Below, piece by piece: positions 54,518-63,843 of a stretch of DNA of 64,000 nt. Within the stretch, counting starts at the first letter, position 1. Each line of letters begins with the position of its first letter. This stretch comes from Bog-756 sp963737625. Lineage in GTDB: Bacteria > Actinomycetota > Acidimicrobiia > Acidimicrobiales > RAAP-2. The stretch is taken from the NCBI GenBank assembly GCA_963737625.1, contig CAVTTK010000002.1, positions 1,922,001-1,986,000 of the forward strand. Reading direction: 5' to 3'. The translations under genes were made by a program, and so were the position numbers. The notes beneath the pieces are model-generated. The model saw nothing but the letters and a program-made list of their open reading frames with translations, made no database searches and was not told the origin of the DNA.

Positions 54518-55891
54518 ATGATCAGGAAAGCCCTCATAGTGATCGGGATGATCGCTATGTCCGTCGGGACGGTGACCACCGTCGGCGTCGCCACATCCGG
54601 CGTCGCTGGTGCAGTCACTCCACCGGCGCCGACCACAATTAATTGCGCAGTCACCGGAGGGGGAACCTTCGTCTCACCGGGTGTCTCAGCCGGTGGGGCT
54701 CTCACCAACAAGACGTCGGTCAAGAGTGTGGACACGACGACAGCGTCGGGGACGAATTGCCCCAACGCACCCGTCAACGTGAGCGTCGTGAGCGCCACTA
54801 CGGCGTGTCCGCAGACCGGCGGTGTACCCAATGCGGGTGACCCTGCCGTTTGTCTGGCTTCGACGACCAGCAAGGGTGTCACCACCTACGCCATCGCCAA
54901 GTATCCGTACTACTTCAACACCTCCGTCGGCTACATCCTGACTGGTCTGGGTGATTTGCAGGCCGGCTTGCAGGCCAAGGCGATCAAGGCCACCATCGAC
55001 TCAATGGGAGTTGTACTGGCTGTGGGTGCCGTAAACCAAGTGGTCCCGAACGCCGCATGTGGCTCATATGCCGGCTTCGACATCACGGGGGACGTGACGG
55101 TGAAGGGAGCCACCATTGGCACGTACTCTCAGCTCGAGTGCATTATCAACGATGCGGGAACGGGGACTACGGGCAACTTGGCCACGGACATCCTCTCGCC
55201 GACGGCAGTCATCACAGGAATCACTATTGGTGGTCCCAACAGCGTGCTAAGCGTCGTCATCCCGACCACGTCTTGTGCCGTCGCCGGATCGGTCACGTTC
55301 CCTGCACCGGGTCTTTCGGCCAGTGGGGCCATTACCAATAAGCTGACGGAGAATACCGTGTCCTCGACGGGAACGACGGGAACGGGTTGTCCCACCACGA
55401 CCTCCGCCACGAAGATCGTGAGCACCACCACGGCGTGCCCCCAGACCGCCGGCGTACCCAATTCGGGTGATCCTGCCGCCTGCCTGGCTTCGACGGTCAG
55501 CAAGGGTGTCACCATTTACGCCATCGCCAAGGATCCCAACTATTACGACACCACAGGTTCCTTCCTCGGAACCGGTCTGGCCGATCTGACGACTGCTTTG
55601 CAGGCCAAACCGACTAAGGCCACGGTGAACGGGGTCGGGCTCTCACTGGTATTCGGTTCGGCCACTCAGGTCCTTCCTGGTGGCGTGTGCGGTTCGGCCG
55701 TCGGGTTCAATATCACAGGGAACGGCCAGGTCAAAGGTACCAACGTCGCCACCTACGACGAGATCGTGTGTCTCTCGGGCGATGCTGGAACGGGAACCAC
55801 AGGAAACGTGTTCAATGACCTGCTATCGCCAACAGCCATTGTGACGTCGGCCACGATCGGGGGCGCCAGCTCGCTGACTGTCACCTTCTGA
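54518..55891 (+). CDS. Secreted protein of two tandem ~205-residue domains, 12 cysteines
   Basis: A 457-residue exported protein. The signal peptide (ALIVIGMIAMSVGTVTTVGV) is followed by two homologous domains. Each has six cysteines at matching places (contexts NCAVTGG/SCAVAGS, NCPNAP/GCPTTT, TACPQT in both, AVCLAS/AACLAS, AACGSY/GVCGSA, LECIIN/IVCLSG), suggesting three disulfides per domain. Shared blocks include VTTYAIAKYP/VTIYAIAKDP, GLGDLQAGLQAK/GLADLTTALQAK and AGTGTTGN, then LSPTA. It is threonine/glycine-rich and beta-type, with no enzymatic motif. I do not recognise it. ATG 54518 follows AGGGGGAAG. A perfect terminator hairpin lies 45 bases after the stop, so it is probably a single-gene unit. 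Confidence 0.82.
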   Translation: MIRKALIVIGMIAMSVGTVTTVGVATSGVAGAVTPPAPTTINCAVTGGGTFVSPGVSAGGALTNKTSVKSVDTTTASGTNCPNAPVNVSVVSATTACPQTGGVPNAGDPAVCLASTTSKGVTTYAIAKYPYYFNTSVGYILTGLGDLQAGLQAKAIKATIDSMGVVLAVGAVNQVVPNAACGSYAGFDITGDVTVKGATIGTYSQLECIINDAGTGTTGNLATDILSPTAVITGITIGGPNSVLSVVIPTTSCAVAGSVTFPAPGLSASGAITNKLTENTVSSTGTTGTGCPTTTSATKIVSTTTACPQTAGVPNSGDPAACLASTVSKGVTIYAIAKDPNYYDTTGSFLGTGLADLTTALQAKPTKATVNGVGLSLVFGSATQVLPGGVCGSAVGFNITGNGQVKGTNVATYDEIVCLSGDAGTGTTGNVFNDLLSPTAIVTSATIGGASSLTVTF

Positions 55892-55935
55892 GGCTGAACG
55901 TCGGTCGGCCTCCGGGCCGCTGACACTGAATCAAC

Positions 55936-55967
55936 GACAAGGACGGGGCGAAAGCCCCGTCCTTGTC
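55936..55967 (+). terminator. Strong intrinsic hairpin after the secreted duplicated protein gene
   Basis: GACAAGGACGGGGC (55936-55949) pairs base for base with GCCCCGTCCTTGTC (55954-55967) around a GAAA tetraloop. The 14-bp stem is perfect; no T-tract follows. Confidence 0.8.
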
Positions 55968-56195
55968 CGCGTCATCAGGACGCGAAGGGGGAGGCCGTCG
56001 AGAGAATTTGGGAGTGCCCTACGGCGGCACTCAGCGGTTCAACTCGCCGAACACGCAATAGACCGTTGGGCCCCGAGCCCGACAATTACCCTGACGATCC
56101 TGATCGCCCTCTGATGGAGGTCGATCAGATTGAAGGAACCAGGACGAGTGGAACCTCGAGTGGGGTCGGTCACCCCGACTACATGGGGGGGTACC

Positions 56196-56798
56196 GTGAT
56201 TGCTGTGGATCTCACAGAGCTACTGGTCGCGGACGCTGGCGATTGGCGAAGATGGTTGAATGCCAATCACGCTGGCTCACAAGGCGTCTGGCTGGTGCTG
56301 GCCAAGAAGGGAACGGCTGATCCGACAACGCTCTCCTACGACGAGGCGCTTGAGGAGGCGATCTGCTTTGGTTGGATTGACGGTCAGCTACGTCGTCGGG
56401 ACGCCGCAACGTTCCGACGGCGCTTCACGCCACGACGAGCTCGCAGCCCATGGTCTGAAAGGAACGTCGCCCTGGCTGAGAGGCTGACCGTTTCTGGCCG
56501 AATGAATCAATCGGGCGAAGACGAGGTTCGGCAGGCGAAGGAGGACGGTCGATGGGCCGCCGCCTACGCCGGGCAAGCCAGCATCGAGGTTCCGGGCGAT
56601 CTTTCGACCGCTCTCAGGGCCAATCCTCGTGCGGAAGCGACGTTTGAGATGCTCACAAGTGCGAATCGGTACTCCATTCTCTACAGGATCGGAAGCGCGA
56701 AGAGGCCTGAAACCCGCTCGAGGCGTATCGACCAATTTGTCGAGATGTTGGCCCGAGGTGAGACGGTCCACCCCCAGGCTCCACGATCACCTGAATAG
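56196..56798 (+). CDS. YdeI/OmpD-associated-like protein (bacteriocin-protection type)
   Basis: A ~200-residue protein. WRRWLNANHAGSQGVWLVLA, then LSYDEALEEAICFGWIDGQL, and FRRRFTPRRARSPWSERNVA are hallmarks of the YdeI/OmpD-associated family. The C-terminal helical part includes LRANPRAEATFEMLTSANRY SILY-type residues near 160-180. Some family members affect resistance to cationic peptides or bacteriocins, which is notable about 6 kb from a cationic-peptide cluster, but no direct link is visible. GTG 56196 follows GGGGGG. The longer frame from 56130 lacks a ribosome site. Confidence 0.82.
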   Translation: MIAVDLTELLVADAGDWRRWLNANHAGSQGVWLVLAKKGTADPTTLSYDEALEEAICFGWIDGQLRRRDAATFRRRFTPRRARSPWSERNVALAERLTVSGRMNQSGEDEVRQAKEDGRWAAAYAGQASIEVPGDLSTALRANPRAEATFEMLTSANRYSILYRIGSAKRPETRSRRIDQFVEMLARGETVHPQAPRSPE

Positions 56799-57167
56799 GA
56801 GAACGCCGTCGCCAAGAGTCCCTCAAGGCCACCTACATGCGGGACATCCAAGCCGATCTGAACCGCGCCCCCTCCTTCCATCGCTGCTGTTGGTCATCCG
56901 CTCGATACGACGTTGGCCACTCCTGCCTCATACGATCTACGGCTGGGGCTCCCCAGATGCAGCGAGCACCGTGCAATAGCAGCCTGGGTGCGGCCTAGGT
57001 TGGCGGTCGCCGGCACCTTGGGACGCCGCTTCGGCCGTCCGGATTTGGGCTGAGCTGTCTCCGGATGCAGGCGATCAAGCGACCGGCCCCTTGCGCCCGA
57101 TGGCCGACCGGGGCCAGACTCATCGGACAGCGGCGGCGGCAACCATCTCACTGTCTTGGAGGATCTC
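56799..57167. other. Intergenic, no gene recognised
   Basis: About 370 bases; no motif. It includes the TGGAGG ribosome site of the following gene. A lysine/arginine-rich minus-strand frame near 57000 is not convincing. Confidence 0.35.
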
Positions 57168-59075
57168 ATGAAGCAGCACCGTGTGGCGCATCTCATCGGC
57201 GCGCTGGGTATCGGCATCGCCGGTCTCTCGGGTACGGGGGTCCTGGCCCCCTCCCTACTCGGCGGGTCTGGTACTGCGGGAGCCACAACGCCGTGCTTCA
57301 TGGCCGGCACCACTGGGCTCACCGCCGCCGTCGTGGCCACGAGCGGCGCCATCCTCATCAACGGCACCGTCGACGCCACCGGCTGCGATATCGGCATCTA
57401 CGTCGGGCCCACCGCCTCCAGCGTGACCATCGCCGGGGAGACAGTCAGCGGCGCCAACGACGAGGGCATCTTCGTCGAGCAGACCACCGGGGTGAGCATC
57501 AACCACTCCACCATCCGGAACAACGAGGTCAACCCCAGTCCCTCCTTGGCCAGTGACGGCGGGATCACCCTGGCCGGCGTCTCGAATTCCTCTGTGGACT
57601 CCAACACGGTGACCGGCAACAACGGTGGGGGCATCTACGTCGTGGACAACGGACCGATCGATCCCGGCGCCCCCAACCCCGGCCCGGCCACACCGGTACC
57701 GGCCACCAATGTCGTCGTGAGCAACAACACGCTGACCAACAACCCAGGTGGGTGCGGGATCATCTACGCCACCCACAACACCGGCGGGTCGGTGGTCGGT
57801 GGATCGATCAGCGGGAACTCCATCACCGGGAGCCCGGGCGTGTTCACCAAGGCCGGACCGGATGTCGGCGGCATCGTGGTGGCCGCGGCATCGGCCGGCG
57901 CCACGGTCAGCAACGTGAGCATCACCGGCAACACCGTCGCCGGCTCCTACGAGGGTGGGATCATCGTCCACGCCCACGCCCCCCACGACAGTGTGACCGG
58001 GACCACCATCAGCAACAACACCCTGCCCGGTGGCAACAACTGGGGACGCACCAATGGGCCACCGGCCACCGCCGGGGTGATCATCGGGGTGGACCTCCTC
58101 CCGCCGGCCATCGCCCCCACCATCAGCGGCACCGTGGTGAGCGCCAACACCATCTCCGGCCACTTCTACGGTATCTGGATCAGCGGAGTGCCGGCCGTCA
58201 CGACGACACCGGCCAACACCATTTCGGTGAACACCGGCGGCACGGACATCTACCGCACTCCGGTGCCCGGCACGGGCTACTGGCTGGGAGCCACCGACGG
58301 CGGGATCTTCAATTACGGCAGCGCCGGCTTCAACGGCTCGGCCGGGTCCATCAAGCTCAACAAGCCCATCGTCGGGATGGCGGCCACGCAGGACCAGGGT
58401 GGCTACTGGCTGGTGGCCTCGGACGGCGGCATCTTCACCTACGGTGATGCGCCGTTCTTCGGCTCGGCCGGGTCCATCAAGCTCAACAAGCCCATCGTCG
58501 GGATGGCGGCCACGCCCTATGTTCCCGGAGCAGGTGGCGCACCCGCTGCCCCGTCCGGGCTGGGCTACTGGCTGGTGGCCTCGGACGGCGGCATCTTCAC
58601 CTACGGGGATGCCGGCTTCTTCGGCTCGGCCGGCAGCATCCCGCTCAACAAGCCCATCGTGGGCATGGCCGCCACGCCCGACGGCAAGGGCTACTGGCTG
58701 GTGGCCTCGGACGGCGGCATCTTCACCTACGGGGACGCCGGCTTCTTCGGCTCGGCCGGGTCCATCAAGCTCAACAAGCCCATCGTGGGCATGGCCGCCA
58801 CGCCCGACGGCGAGGGCTACTGGCTGGTGGCCTCGGACGGTGGCATCTTCACCTACGGGGACGCCGGCTTCTTCGGCTCGGCCGGGTCCATCAAGCTCAA
58901 CAAGCCCATCGTGGGCATGGCCGCCACGCCCGACGGCAAGGGCTACTGGCTGGCGGCCTCGGATGGCGGGATCTTCACCTACGGGGACGCCGGCTTCTTC
59001 GGCTCGGCCGGCAGTGTCCCGCTCAACCAGCCCGTCATCGGGATGGCGGCAGTCGGGGCCACCGCCTCAGGCTGA
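57168..59075 (+). CDS. Secreted right-handed beta-helix protein with six C-terminal GYW repeats
   Basis: A 635-residue exported protein. A signal region (LIGALGIGIAGLSGTGVLAP) is followed by ~320 residues of parallel beta-helix repeats (VTIAGETVSGANDEGIFVEQ, SNSSVDSNTVTGNNGGGIYV, VSNVSITGNTVAGSYEGGII), like NosD or pectate-lyase folds. The C-terminal ~265 residues are six repeats of about 43 residues, GYWLVASDGGIFTYGDAGFF then GSAGSIKLNKPIVGMAATPD. Units 3-5 are nearly identical. No catalytic residues are identifiable in the helix part; it may bind or cleave polysaccharide. ATG 57168 has TGGAGG six bases upstream. The same repeat type ends the phosphoesterase at 30643. Confidence 0.85.
   Translation: MKQHRVAHLIGALGIGIAGLSGTGVLAPSLLGGSGTAGATTPCFMAGTTGLTAAVVATSGAILINGTVDATGCDIGIYVGPTASSVTIAGETVSGANDEGIFVEQTTGVSINHSTIRNNEVNPSPSLASDGGITLAGVSNSSVDSNTVTGNNGGGIYVVDNGPIDPGAPNPGPATPVPATNVVVSNNTLTNNPGGCGIIYATHNTGGSVVGGSISGNSITGSPGVFTKAGPDVGGIVVAAASAGATVSNVSITGNTVAGSYEGGIIVHAHAPHDSVTGTTISNNTLPGGNNWGRTNGPPATAGVIIGVDLLPPAIAPTISGTVVSANTISGHFYGIWISGVPAVTTTPANTISVNTGGTDIYRTPVPGTGYWLGATDGGIFNYGSAGFNGSAGSIKLNKPIVGMAATQDQGGYWLVASDGGIFTYGDAPFFGSAGSIKLNKPIVGMAATPYVPGAGGAPAAPSGLGYWLVASDGGIFTYGDAGFFGSAGSIPLNKPIVGMAATPDGKGYWLVASDGGIFTYGDAGFFGSAGSIKLNKPIVGMAATPDGEGYWLVASDGGIFTYGDAGFFGSAGSIKLNKPIVGMAATPDGKGYWLAASDGGIFTYGDAGFFGSAGSVPLNQPVIGMAAVGATASG
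58275..59072 (+). repeat. Six GYW protein repeats (129-base units)
   Basis: Six units beginning GYWLGATDGG or GYWL(V/A)ASDGG. Standard units are 43 codons; unit 2 carries an 11-residue insertion (PYVPGAGGAPA). The nucleotide sequence of units 3-5 is almost the same, suggesting recent duplication or gene conversion. Confidence 0.92.
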
Positions 59076-59490
59076 TGGGGGTCAACCGGTTCGCTCGTCG
59101 AGTGAGTGAAGCCGGTTGCCGAGCGACCATCGGGAGAGTACCGGGCATCGAACCCGACCGCGAGCTCGATTGACCGCCACCCAGGTGGCTGAGCCCGGAG
59201 TGGCTGCCAACGGTTGCTCTCATCACAATGCTTTCAGCCCACGCCGTGCCGACGGGGAGGATCAATGCGATCTATCCGGACCACGGTCGTCCCGGCCGAC
59301 GGAACCGCCGTCGAACCACCGAGTTTGATGTACCGGTTTGCTCGATCAAGGTGACTCTCGAGACGCGCCTCATCGGTTCGTGGACCCCTGAGGTCGGAGT
59401 TCCTCCTGATCGCCGGGTGGATGACAAGCGTCGATCAAGATCAACCCAGCACGAGAGGGATGCCCGTGCATACGAAATGACGACACCGAA
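59076..59490. other. Intergenic between convergent genes, with a weak hairpin
   Basis: About 415 bases. CAACCGG (59083-59089) and CCGGTTG (59112-59118) can pair with partly complementary sequence inside, and may terminate the upstream gene. No other feature seen. Confidence 0.35.
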
Positions 59491-59901
59491 CTAGGGAACG
59501 ATGCAGGTCACGTGGACGGTCGTCGTCCTGCCAGTCTCCACGGTGATGGGGGGGATGACCTCGGGGCACGGCTCCGCCACATGCGTTCCATCGGGATTCA
59601 CATGTTGAATCTTCGGAGTGGTTGCAGTGATCTGGTACGTGCCGGCCGACACCTGTGCCCGAAAGCTTCCGCTGGCCGGAACGCGGATGGTCATGATCCG
59701 GTGGCCATGGGCCGAAAGGGCAACGGCTCCTGGGATTGGCATTCGTGCCGTACCCGGTGGAACCCCTCCCTCCATGGCAAGTGTGCCGGAAACCGTGCCG
59801 AGGGGACTCTGAGTCCGGGAAGCGCTGAAGGAGCAGGCCCCGAGCACACTGGCAGCGATGACCAGTACCGCCAGCATCCTGCCGTCCCTGCTGAAGGTCA
59901 T
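59491..59901 (-). CDS. Small lipoprotein with carboxypeptidase-regulatory-like domain
   Basis: A 136-residue protein. MLAVLVIAASVLGACSFSAS has a signal peptide with the lipobox VLGAC, so it should be lipid-anchored outside the membrane. The rest is a beta-sandwich-like domain with VSGTLAMEGGVPPGTARMPI, IRVPASGSFRAQVSAGTYQI and a pair of cysteines (CPEVIP, HVTCIVP). It resembles the carboxypeptidase regulatory-like fold (G-x-F-x4-G-x-Y). The function is unknown. It lies downstream of the secreted phosphatase on the same strand, about 350 bases away. Confidence 0.8.
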   Translation of the reverse strand: MTFSRDGRMLAVLVIAASVLGACSFSASRTQSPLGTVSGTLAMEGGVPPGTARMPIPGAVALSAHGHRIMTIRVPASGSFRAQVSAGTYQITATTPKIQHVNPDGTHVAEPCPEVIPPITVETGRTTTVHVTCIVP

Positions 59902-60256
59902 CCGGTCACCTCTGATCTCCTGCCCGAAGGCTCATCCCACGTCTGCCGGTCGCCACGTTCCGACTTCTTGGGTTTCGTCCCGCGCCATTCGATCCCTCCA
60001 GCACAATTGTTGACCCCAGAGGACTCGAATGGAAGGTGGCCAGACGGTGGAGCCGACCTCGTGCTACTACCACTTCTCCGGAACCGTGGGTCGGTGCAGT
60101 TCAACCCGATTCCGGCGAGCCTGACGCCCAACTCCCCGATTCCAGTATCGGCTGGGTCAGTCCCGAAGAACCAGTCAACTACGTCCCGCTCCGCACACGT
60201 ACGTGCTATTCGCCGACCGCTCGACACGACGCCGTGGGTGCACTACCCGCCAACGT

Positions 60257-63200
60257 TCAGCTCCCCGGCTTGAACGTGGCGATGTCTGATGCCCAGTACA
60301 TGGCCGACCCAAAACTGCCGGCGAAGCTCTGCGCCCCCGGGGTGGCGAGGACCCGGACACCGGTGACCACGGTGGCAATGTTGGTGCCGGTAGTCGTCTG
60401 CTGGGGCTGGATGGCGTAGCCCGGGGAGGTCACGGCGATGGCTTGGGCATTGTTGTGACCGGCGACGAATCCGACCACGAGCTCATTGGCGGCCGTCGTG
60501 GTGATGGAGCCCGAGTTGGCTGCCGTGCCGGTGTTGGACGTTCCCGCCGACACGTCGAGGGGATTGGTCGTCGCCACACCACTGAACTCCTGAGCCTCGA
60601 AGCTGGCCGATACTGCCGACGCGTTGTGGATGGTCACCGTGGTCACCGGCTTGGCGTTGGCCGAGTACCACATCTCACCGTCCGAGTAGTGCCCGGCCAC
60701 GAAATGGGCAGTACCGATCCGAGTCCACGTGTTCCCGGCCGAGTCGGTGACCGAGGTGATCGGATTGGTCGCACCGGTGTACACGCTGGCCGAAAGCACC
60801 AACAGGTGGCCGGCCGTGGTCGGCACGGGGAACGAGCCGTTCAGCGTGGTCGACGACGCCGTCTCGGTGCCACTGGCGCTCTCGACGAGCTGTGGAGCCG
60901 TGCCGGTGGGCGCGTCCACGGTCAGTGCGAAGGTGGTGGTGTGGGTGGCCGAGGTGCCGGTGCCGGTGATCGTCACCGTGTAGGGCCCCGGGGTGGTCCC
61001 CGGCGCCGTGGTGATGGACAGGGCCGAGCTGGACCCAGCGGTGACCGGGGACGAATTGAAGGACACCAAGGCTCCTGTGGGCAGACCGCTGGCGGTGAGT
61101 GCCACCGACTGGGCCACGCCGCTGGTCACCGCGGTGTTGATGGTGCTGGTGGCCGCCGACCCGGCTGTCACGCTGGCCGAGGCCGGCGAGGCGGCCAAGG
61201 AGAAGTCGTTGGTGGGCGGCGGTCCGGTCACGGTGAGGGCGAAGGTGGTGGTGTGGGTGGCCGAGGTCCCGGTGCCGGTGATCGTCACCGTGTAAGGCCC
61301 CGGGGTGGTCCCCGGCGCCGTGGTGATGGACAGGGCCGAGCTGGACCCGGAGGTGACGGACGACGGGATGAAGCTAGCTGTTGCTCCCGTGGGCAGACCG
61401 CTGGCGGTGAGAGCCACCGACTGGGCCACGCCGCTGGTCACCGCGGTGTTGATGGTGCTGGTGGCCGCCGACCCGGCTGTCACGCTGGCCGAGGCCGGCG
61501 AGGCGGCCAAGGAGAAGTCGTTGGTGGGCGGCGGTCCGGTCACGGTGAGGGCGAAGGTGGTGGTGTGGGTGGCCGAGGTCCCGGCGCCGGTGATCGTCAC
61601 CGTGTAAGGCCCCGGGGTGGTCCCCGGCGCCGTGGTGATGGACAGGGCCGAGCTGGACCCGGAGGTGACGGACGACGGGATGAAGCTAGCTGTTGCTCCC
61701 GTGGGCAGACCGCTGGCGGTGAGAGCCACCGACTGGGCCACGCCGCTGGTCACCGCGGTGTTGATGGTGCTGGTGGCCGCCGACCCGGCTGTCACGCTGG
61801 CCGAGGCCGGCGAGGCGGCCAAGGAGAAGTCGTTGGTGGGCGTTGCTCCTGGGATGGTGTAGGTCTGAACGTCGAATGTTCGACCGGTCGAATCGGTCGG
61901 TGTCACGGTGACCTTGTTCCCGTTCACAGTCACCAGCAAGAAGCCATAGACATTCGCGTTGGGTACCGTGGCGGTGTTGCACGCCCCACCCGATCCGATG
62001 GAGTAGGCGTCGAATGAACTGCACCCGCCGCCCCCGTCGAGCGCGGCACCACCGGTGCCCGTCACGTAGGTCACCATCGGCTTACCGGCGATCTGGGGAT
62101 AGTTGCGCTCATACCGATGGGCGTGGCCGTTGAATACGATGTCGACGTTGTTGTTGGCCAACAGACCTTCCAGCCCATTCGGTCCATCGAGGTAGGTGTC
62201 CGAAGGTTGCCCACTACTATCGGAGTGGAGCGGATAGTGGAAGAAGGCGAACTTGATCGGAGTACTGGCGTGGGACGCCAGGTCGGACTTGAGCCACGTC
62301 AACTCCGCGCCGCAGGGTCCGCAACCACTCACCGAGCCGTTCCAGTGGGCCAGGAAGTCACCCTGATAGCCGCCGGTACCGTCCGCCCAGGCTCCATCGA
62401 GCACGTAGTACCGAGCCGAGCCCCAGTCGAAGGCGTACCAGGCGCTCGGGTAGTTCGTAGCCGACGGGAGCGTGGAGATGCAGCAGTACGACTCCCGGGC
62501 GAACCGGCCACCAGAGGCCTGGGCCGCGGTGAGGCCGGGGAAGTTCTGCAGGTACGGCAGATTCTGGGTGAACCCGTGGTTTCCCTCGGAGGCGAAGATG
62601 GGCCGGCTGCCGAGAGCGGGTAAGTACTGCTTGGGGAAGACGTTCCCCTGGGAGAGATCCCCGTACTCGGCATCGGTCCCGGAGTTGTAGACGTTGTCCC
62701 CCGTGGTCACCACGAACTGGGCCGGGCTCTTGCCGATCTGGCTCATCACGTTCGCCTCGCCGGTGGTGGCCTGGCCCCAGTCACCCAGAACGGCGAATGA
62801 ATACGATGAGCCGGGAGCGGCCGCCGTGGTCACCTGCGGAGACGGGTCGGTTCCGAGCAGGTCGGTCGACCCGAGCTGCACTCGGTAGCAGTAGGTCCCC
62901 GAGGAGGGAAACGTGATGGGTGCCGTCCACTGGTACTCACTCTTCCCGACGGTGATGGACACCTTGGTGGCCGCCACTGTGGTGGTCGGCGTGCATGTCC
63001 CGCCGGACACGGCCCCCCAAGTGACTGACCCAGTGCTCTGGGACGTGTCGGTCCCCCAGTTGATCCGGGCCGAGTTGCCCACCACGTCGGTGACATAGGG
63101 GTAGCGGGTCAGCGAGACCGAGTTGGCCGCCGACGCCGGCTGGATCTGCGACACCGTCGCCACCGCGCCCACGATGGCCAGCACGACGACGACGCTTCGC

Positions 63201-63319
63201 CATGTGCGGTGGAGGGGCACCAGCCGGCGAAGTTGCCTCGACCTTGGCATCCGGCCCCTCGGACCGGTCGCACGGCCCCCTGTTGACCACCGGGCACCAG
63301 GTTGCATTCCGCTCGACAT
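60257..63319 (-). CDS. Secreted purple-acid-phosphatase-like metallophosphoesterase with three tandem repeats
   Basis: About 1020 residues. A basic start and a TM/signal helix (SVVVVLAIVGAVATVSQIQP) precede an Fn3-like purple-acid-phosphatase N-domain. The phosphatase domain has all its metal-ligand motifs: VLGDWGQ, TTGDNVYNSG, ASEGNHGF, FFHYPLHS and NGHAHRYERN. Three 104-residue repeats follow (NDFSLAASPASASVTAGSAA, then ATSTINTAVTSGVAQSVAL), coded by 312-base units. The C-terminal ~200 residues are a beta-sandwich (VLSASVYTGATNPITSVTDS, EFSGVATTNPLDVSAGTS). The start ATG 63319 has GGAAGGCG upstream; others at 63307 and 63250 are possible. It would hydrolyse phosphomonoesters outside the cell. 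Confidence 0.88.
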   Translation of the reverse strand: MSSGMQPGARWSTGGRATGPRGRMPRSRQLRRLVPLHRTWRSVVVVLAIVGAVATVSQIQPASAANSVSLTRYPYVTDVVGNSARINWGTDTSQSTGSVTWGAVSGGTCTPTTTVAATKVSITVGKSEYQWTAPITFPSSGTYCYRVQLGSTDLLGTDPSPQVTTAAAPGSSYSFAVLGDWGQATTGEANVMSQIGKSPAQFVVTTGDNVYNSGTDAEYGDLSQGNVFPKQYLPALGSRPIFASEGNHGFTQNLPYLQNFPGLTAAQASGGRFARESYCCISTLPSATNYPSAWYAFDWGSARYYVLDGAWADGTGGYQGDFLAHWNGSVSGCGPCGAELTWLKSDLASHASTPIKFAFFHYPLHSDSSGQPSDTYLDGPNGLEGLLANNNVDIVFNGHAHRYERNYPQIAGKPMVTYVTGTGGAALDGGGGCSSFDAYSIGSGGACNTATVPNANVYGFLLVTVNGNKVTVTPTDSTGRTFDVQTYTIPGATPTNDFSLAASPASASVTAGSAATSTINTAVTSGVAQSVALTASGLPTGATASFIPSSVTSGSSSALSITTAPGTTPGPYTVTITGAGTSATHTTTFALTVTGPPPTNDFSLAASPASASVTAGSAATSTINTAVTSGVAQSVALTASGLPTGATASFIPSSVTSGSSSALSITTAPGTTPGPYTVTITGTGTSATHTTTFALTVTGPPPTNDFSLAASPASASVTAGSAATSTINTAVTSGVAQSVALTASGLPTGALVSFNSSPVTAGSSSALSITTAPGTTPGPYTVTITGTGTSATHTTTFALTVDAPTGTAPQLVESASGTETASSTTLNGSFPVPTTAGHLLVLSASVYTGATNPITSVTDSAGNTWTRIGTAHFVAGHYSDGEMWYSANAKPVTTVTIHNASAVSASFEAQEFSGVATTNPLDVSAGTSNTGTAANSGSITTTAANELVVGFVAGHNNAQAIAVTSPGYAIQPQQTTTGTNIATVVTGVRVLATPGAQSFAGSFGSAMYWASDIATFKPGS
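60899..61834 (-). repeat. Three tandem 312-bp repeats in the secreted phosphatase gene
   Basis: Three units of exactly 312 bases. The first two in coding order differ by very few bases; the third is changed where TGATASFIPSSVTSG becomes TGALVSFNSSPVTAG. The repeats carry an invasin/Ig-like pattern and probably act as spacers. Confidence 0.9.
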
Positions 63320-63843
63320 CGCCTTCCGCCTTCCGCTCGCTGAATCGGACCGTACCGCATCAAGCGGCAAAAATCTCGGGCCCTCGCCCCGACCTCGCTG
63401 AGTGATCCTCCCCTCACTCAGTGAAGCTCGCGATTCCGTACCCTTCCGCCCCTAGGCCGCCACGCGGTGGAGCTGCGGCATGCTCCGGCTCGGACCCTCA
63501 GCGCCAACAAGGCTGAGGTCGGAGGTTCTCCCGTTGCCGGTGACCCGGTCAGCTGTGACCGGGGCACGACGGTACAGAACGAGCTGGCGCGGCGCCTAGT
63601 CGATGAGCACTTCTGCTTCACTCGGGTGTTCGGCTTCGAGGACTGGGAGCCAACAGGCGCAACGCGCTTCGGTGGCCTGAAGCGCACGGCGCAGGTCAGC
63701 CAACGCACCGATTCCGCGAGGAGGCCGACGGCACGGCCTCGCCGGGACCGGCACGGTCCAACTCATTATCAAGCAATTCGATCATGGCCGACCGCCCATA
63801 GGCCATACCGGGGCGACCCCGTACACCTCCACTAGGTTGACGA
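63320..63843. other. Intergenic between divergent genes
   Basis: About 520 bases between the phosphatase gene and the cyclase gene. It should hold both promoters. No gene or clear hairpin recognised. Confidence 0.35.

Noticed and set aside
59898..60227. Minus-strand frame overlapping the lipoprotein start by four bases
   Set aside because: Despite the overlap, the product has no motif, no ribosome site and poor composition.
60443..62017. A 524-codon plus-strand frame made of repeats
   Set aside because: It is antisense to the 312-bp repeats of the phosphatase gene, whose own frame has clear enzyme motifs.
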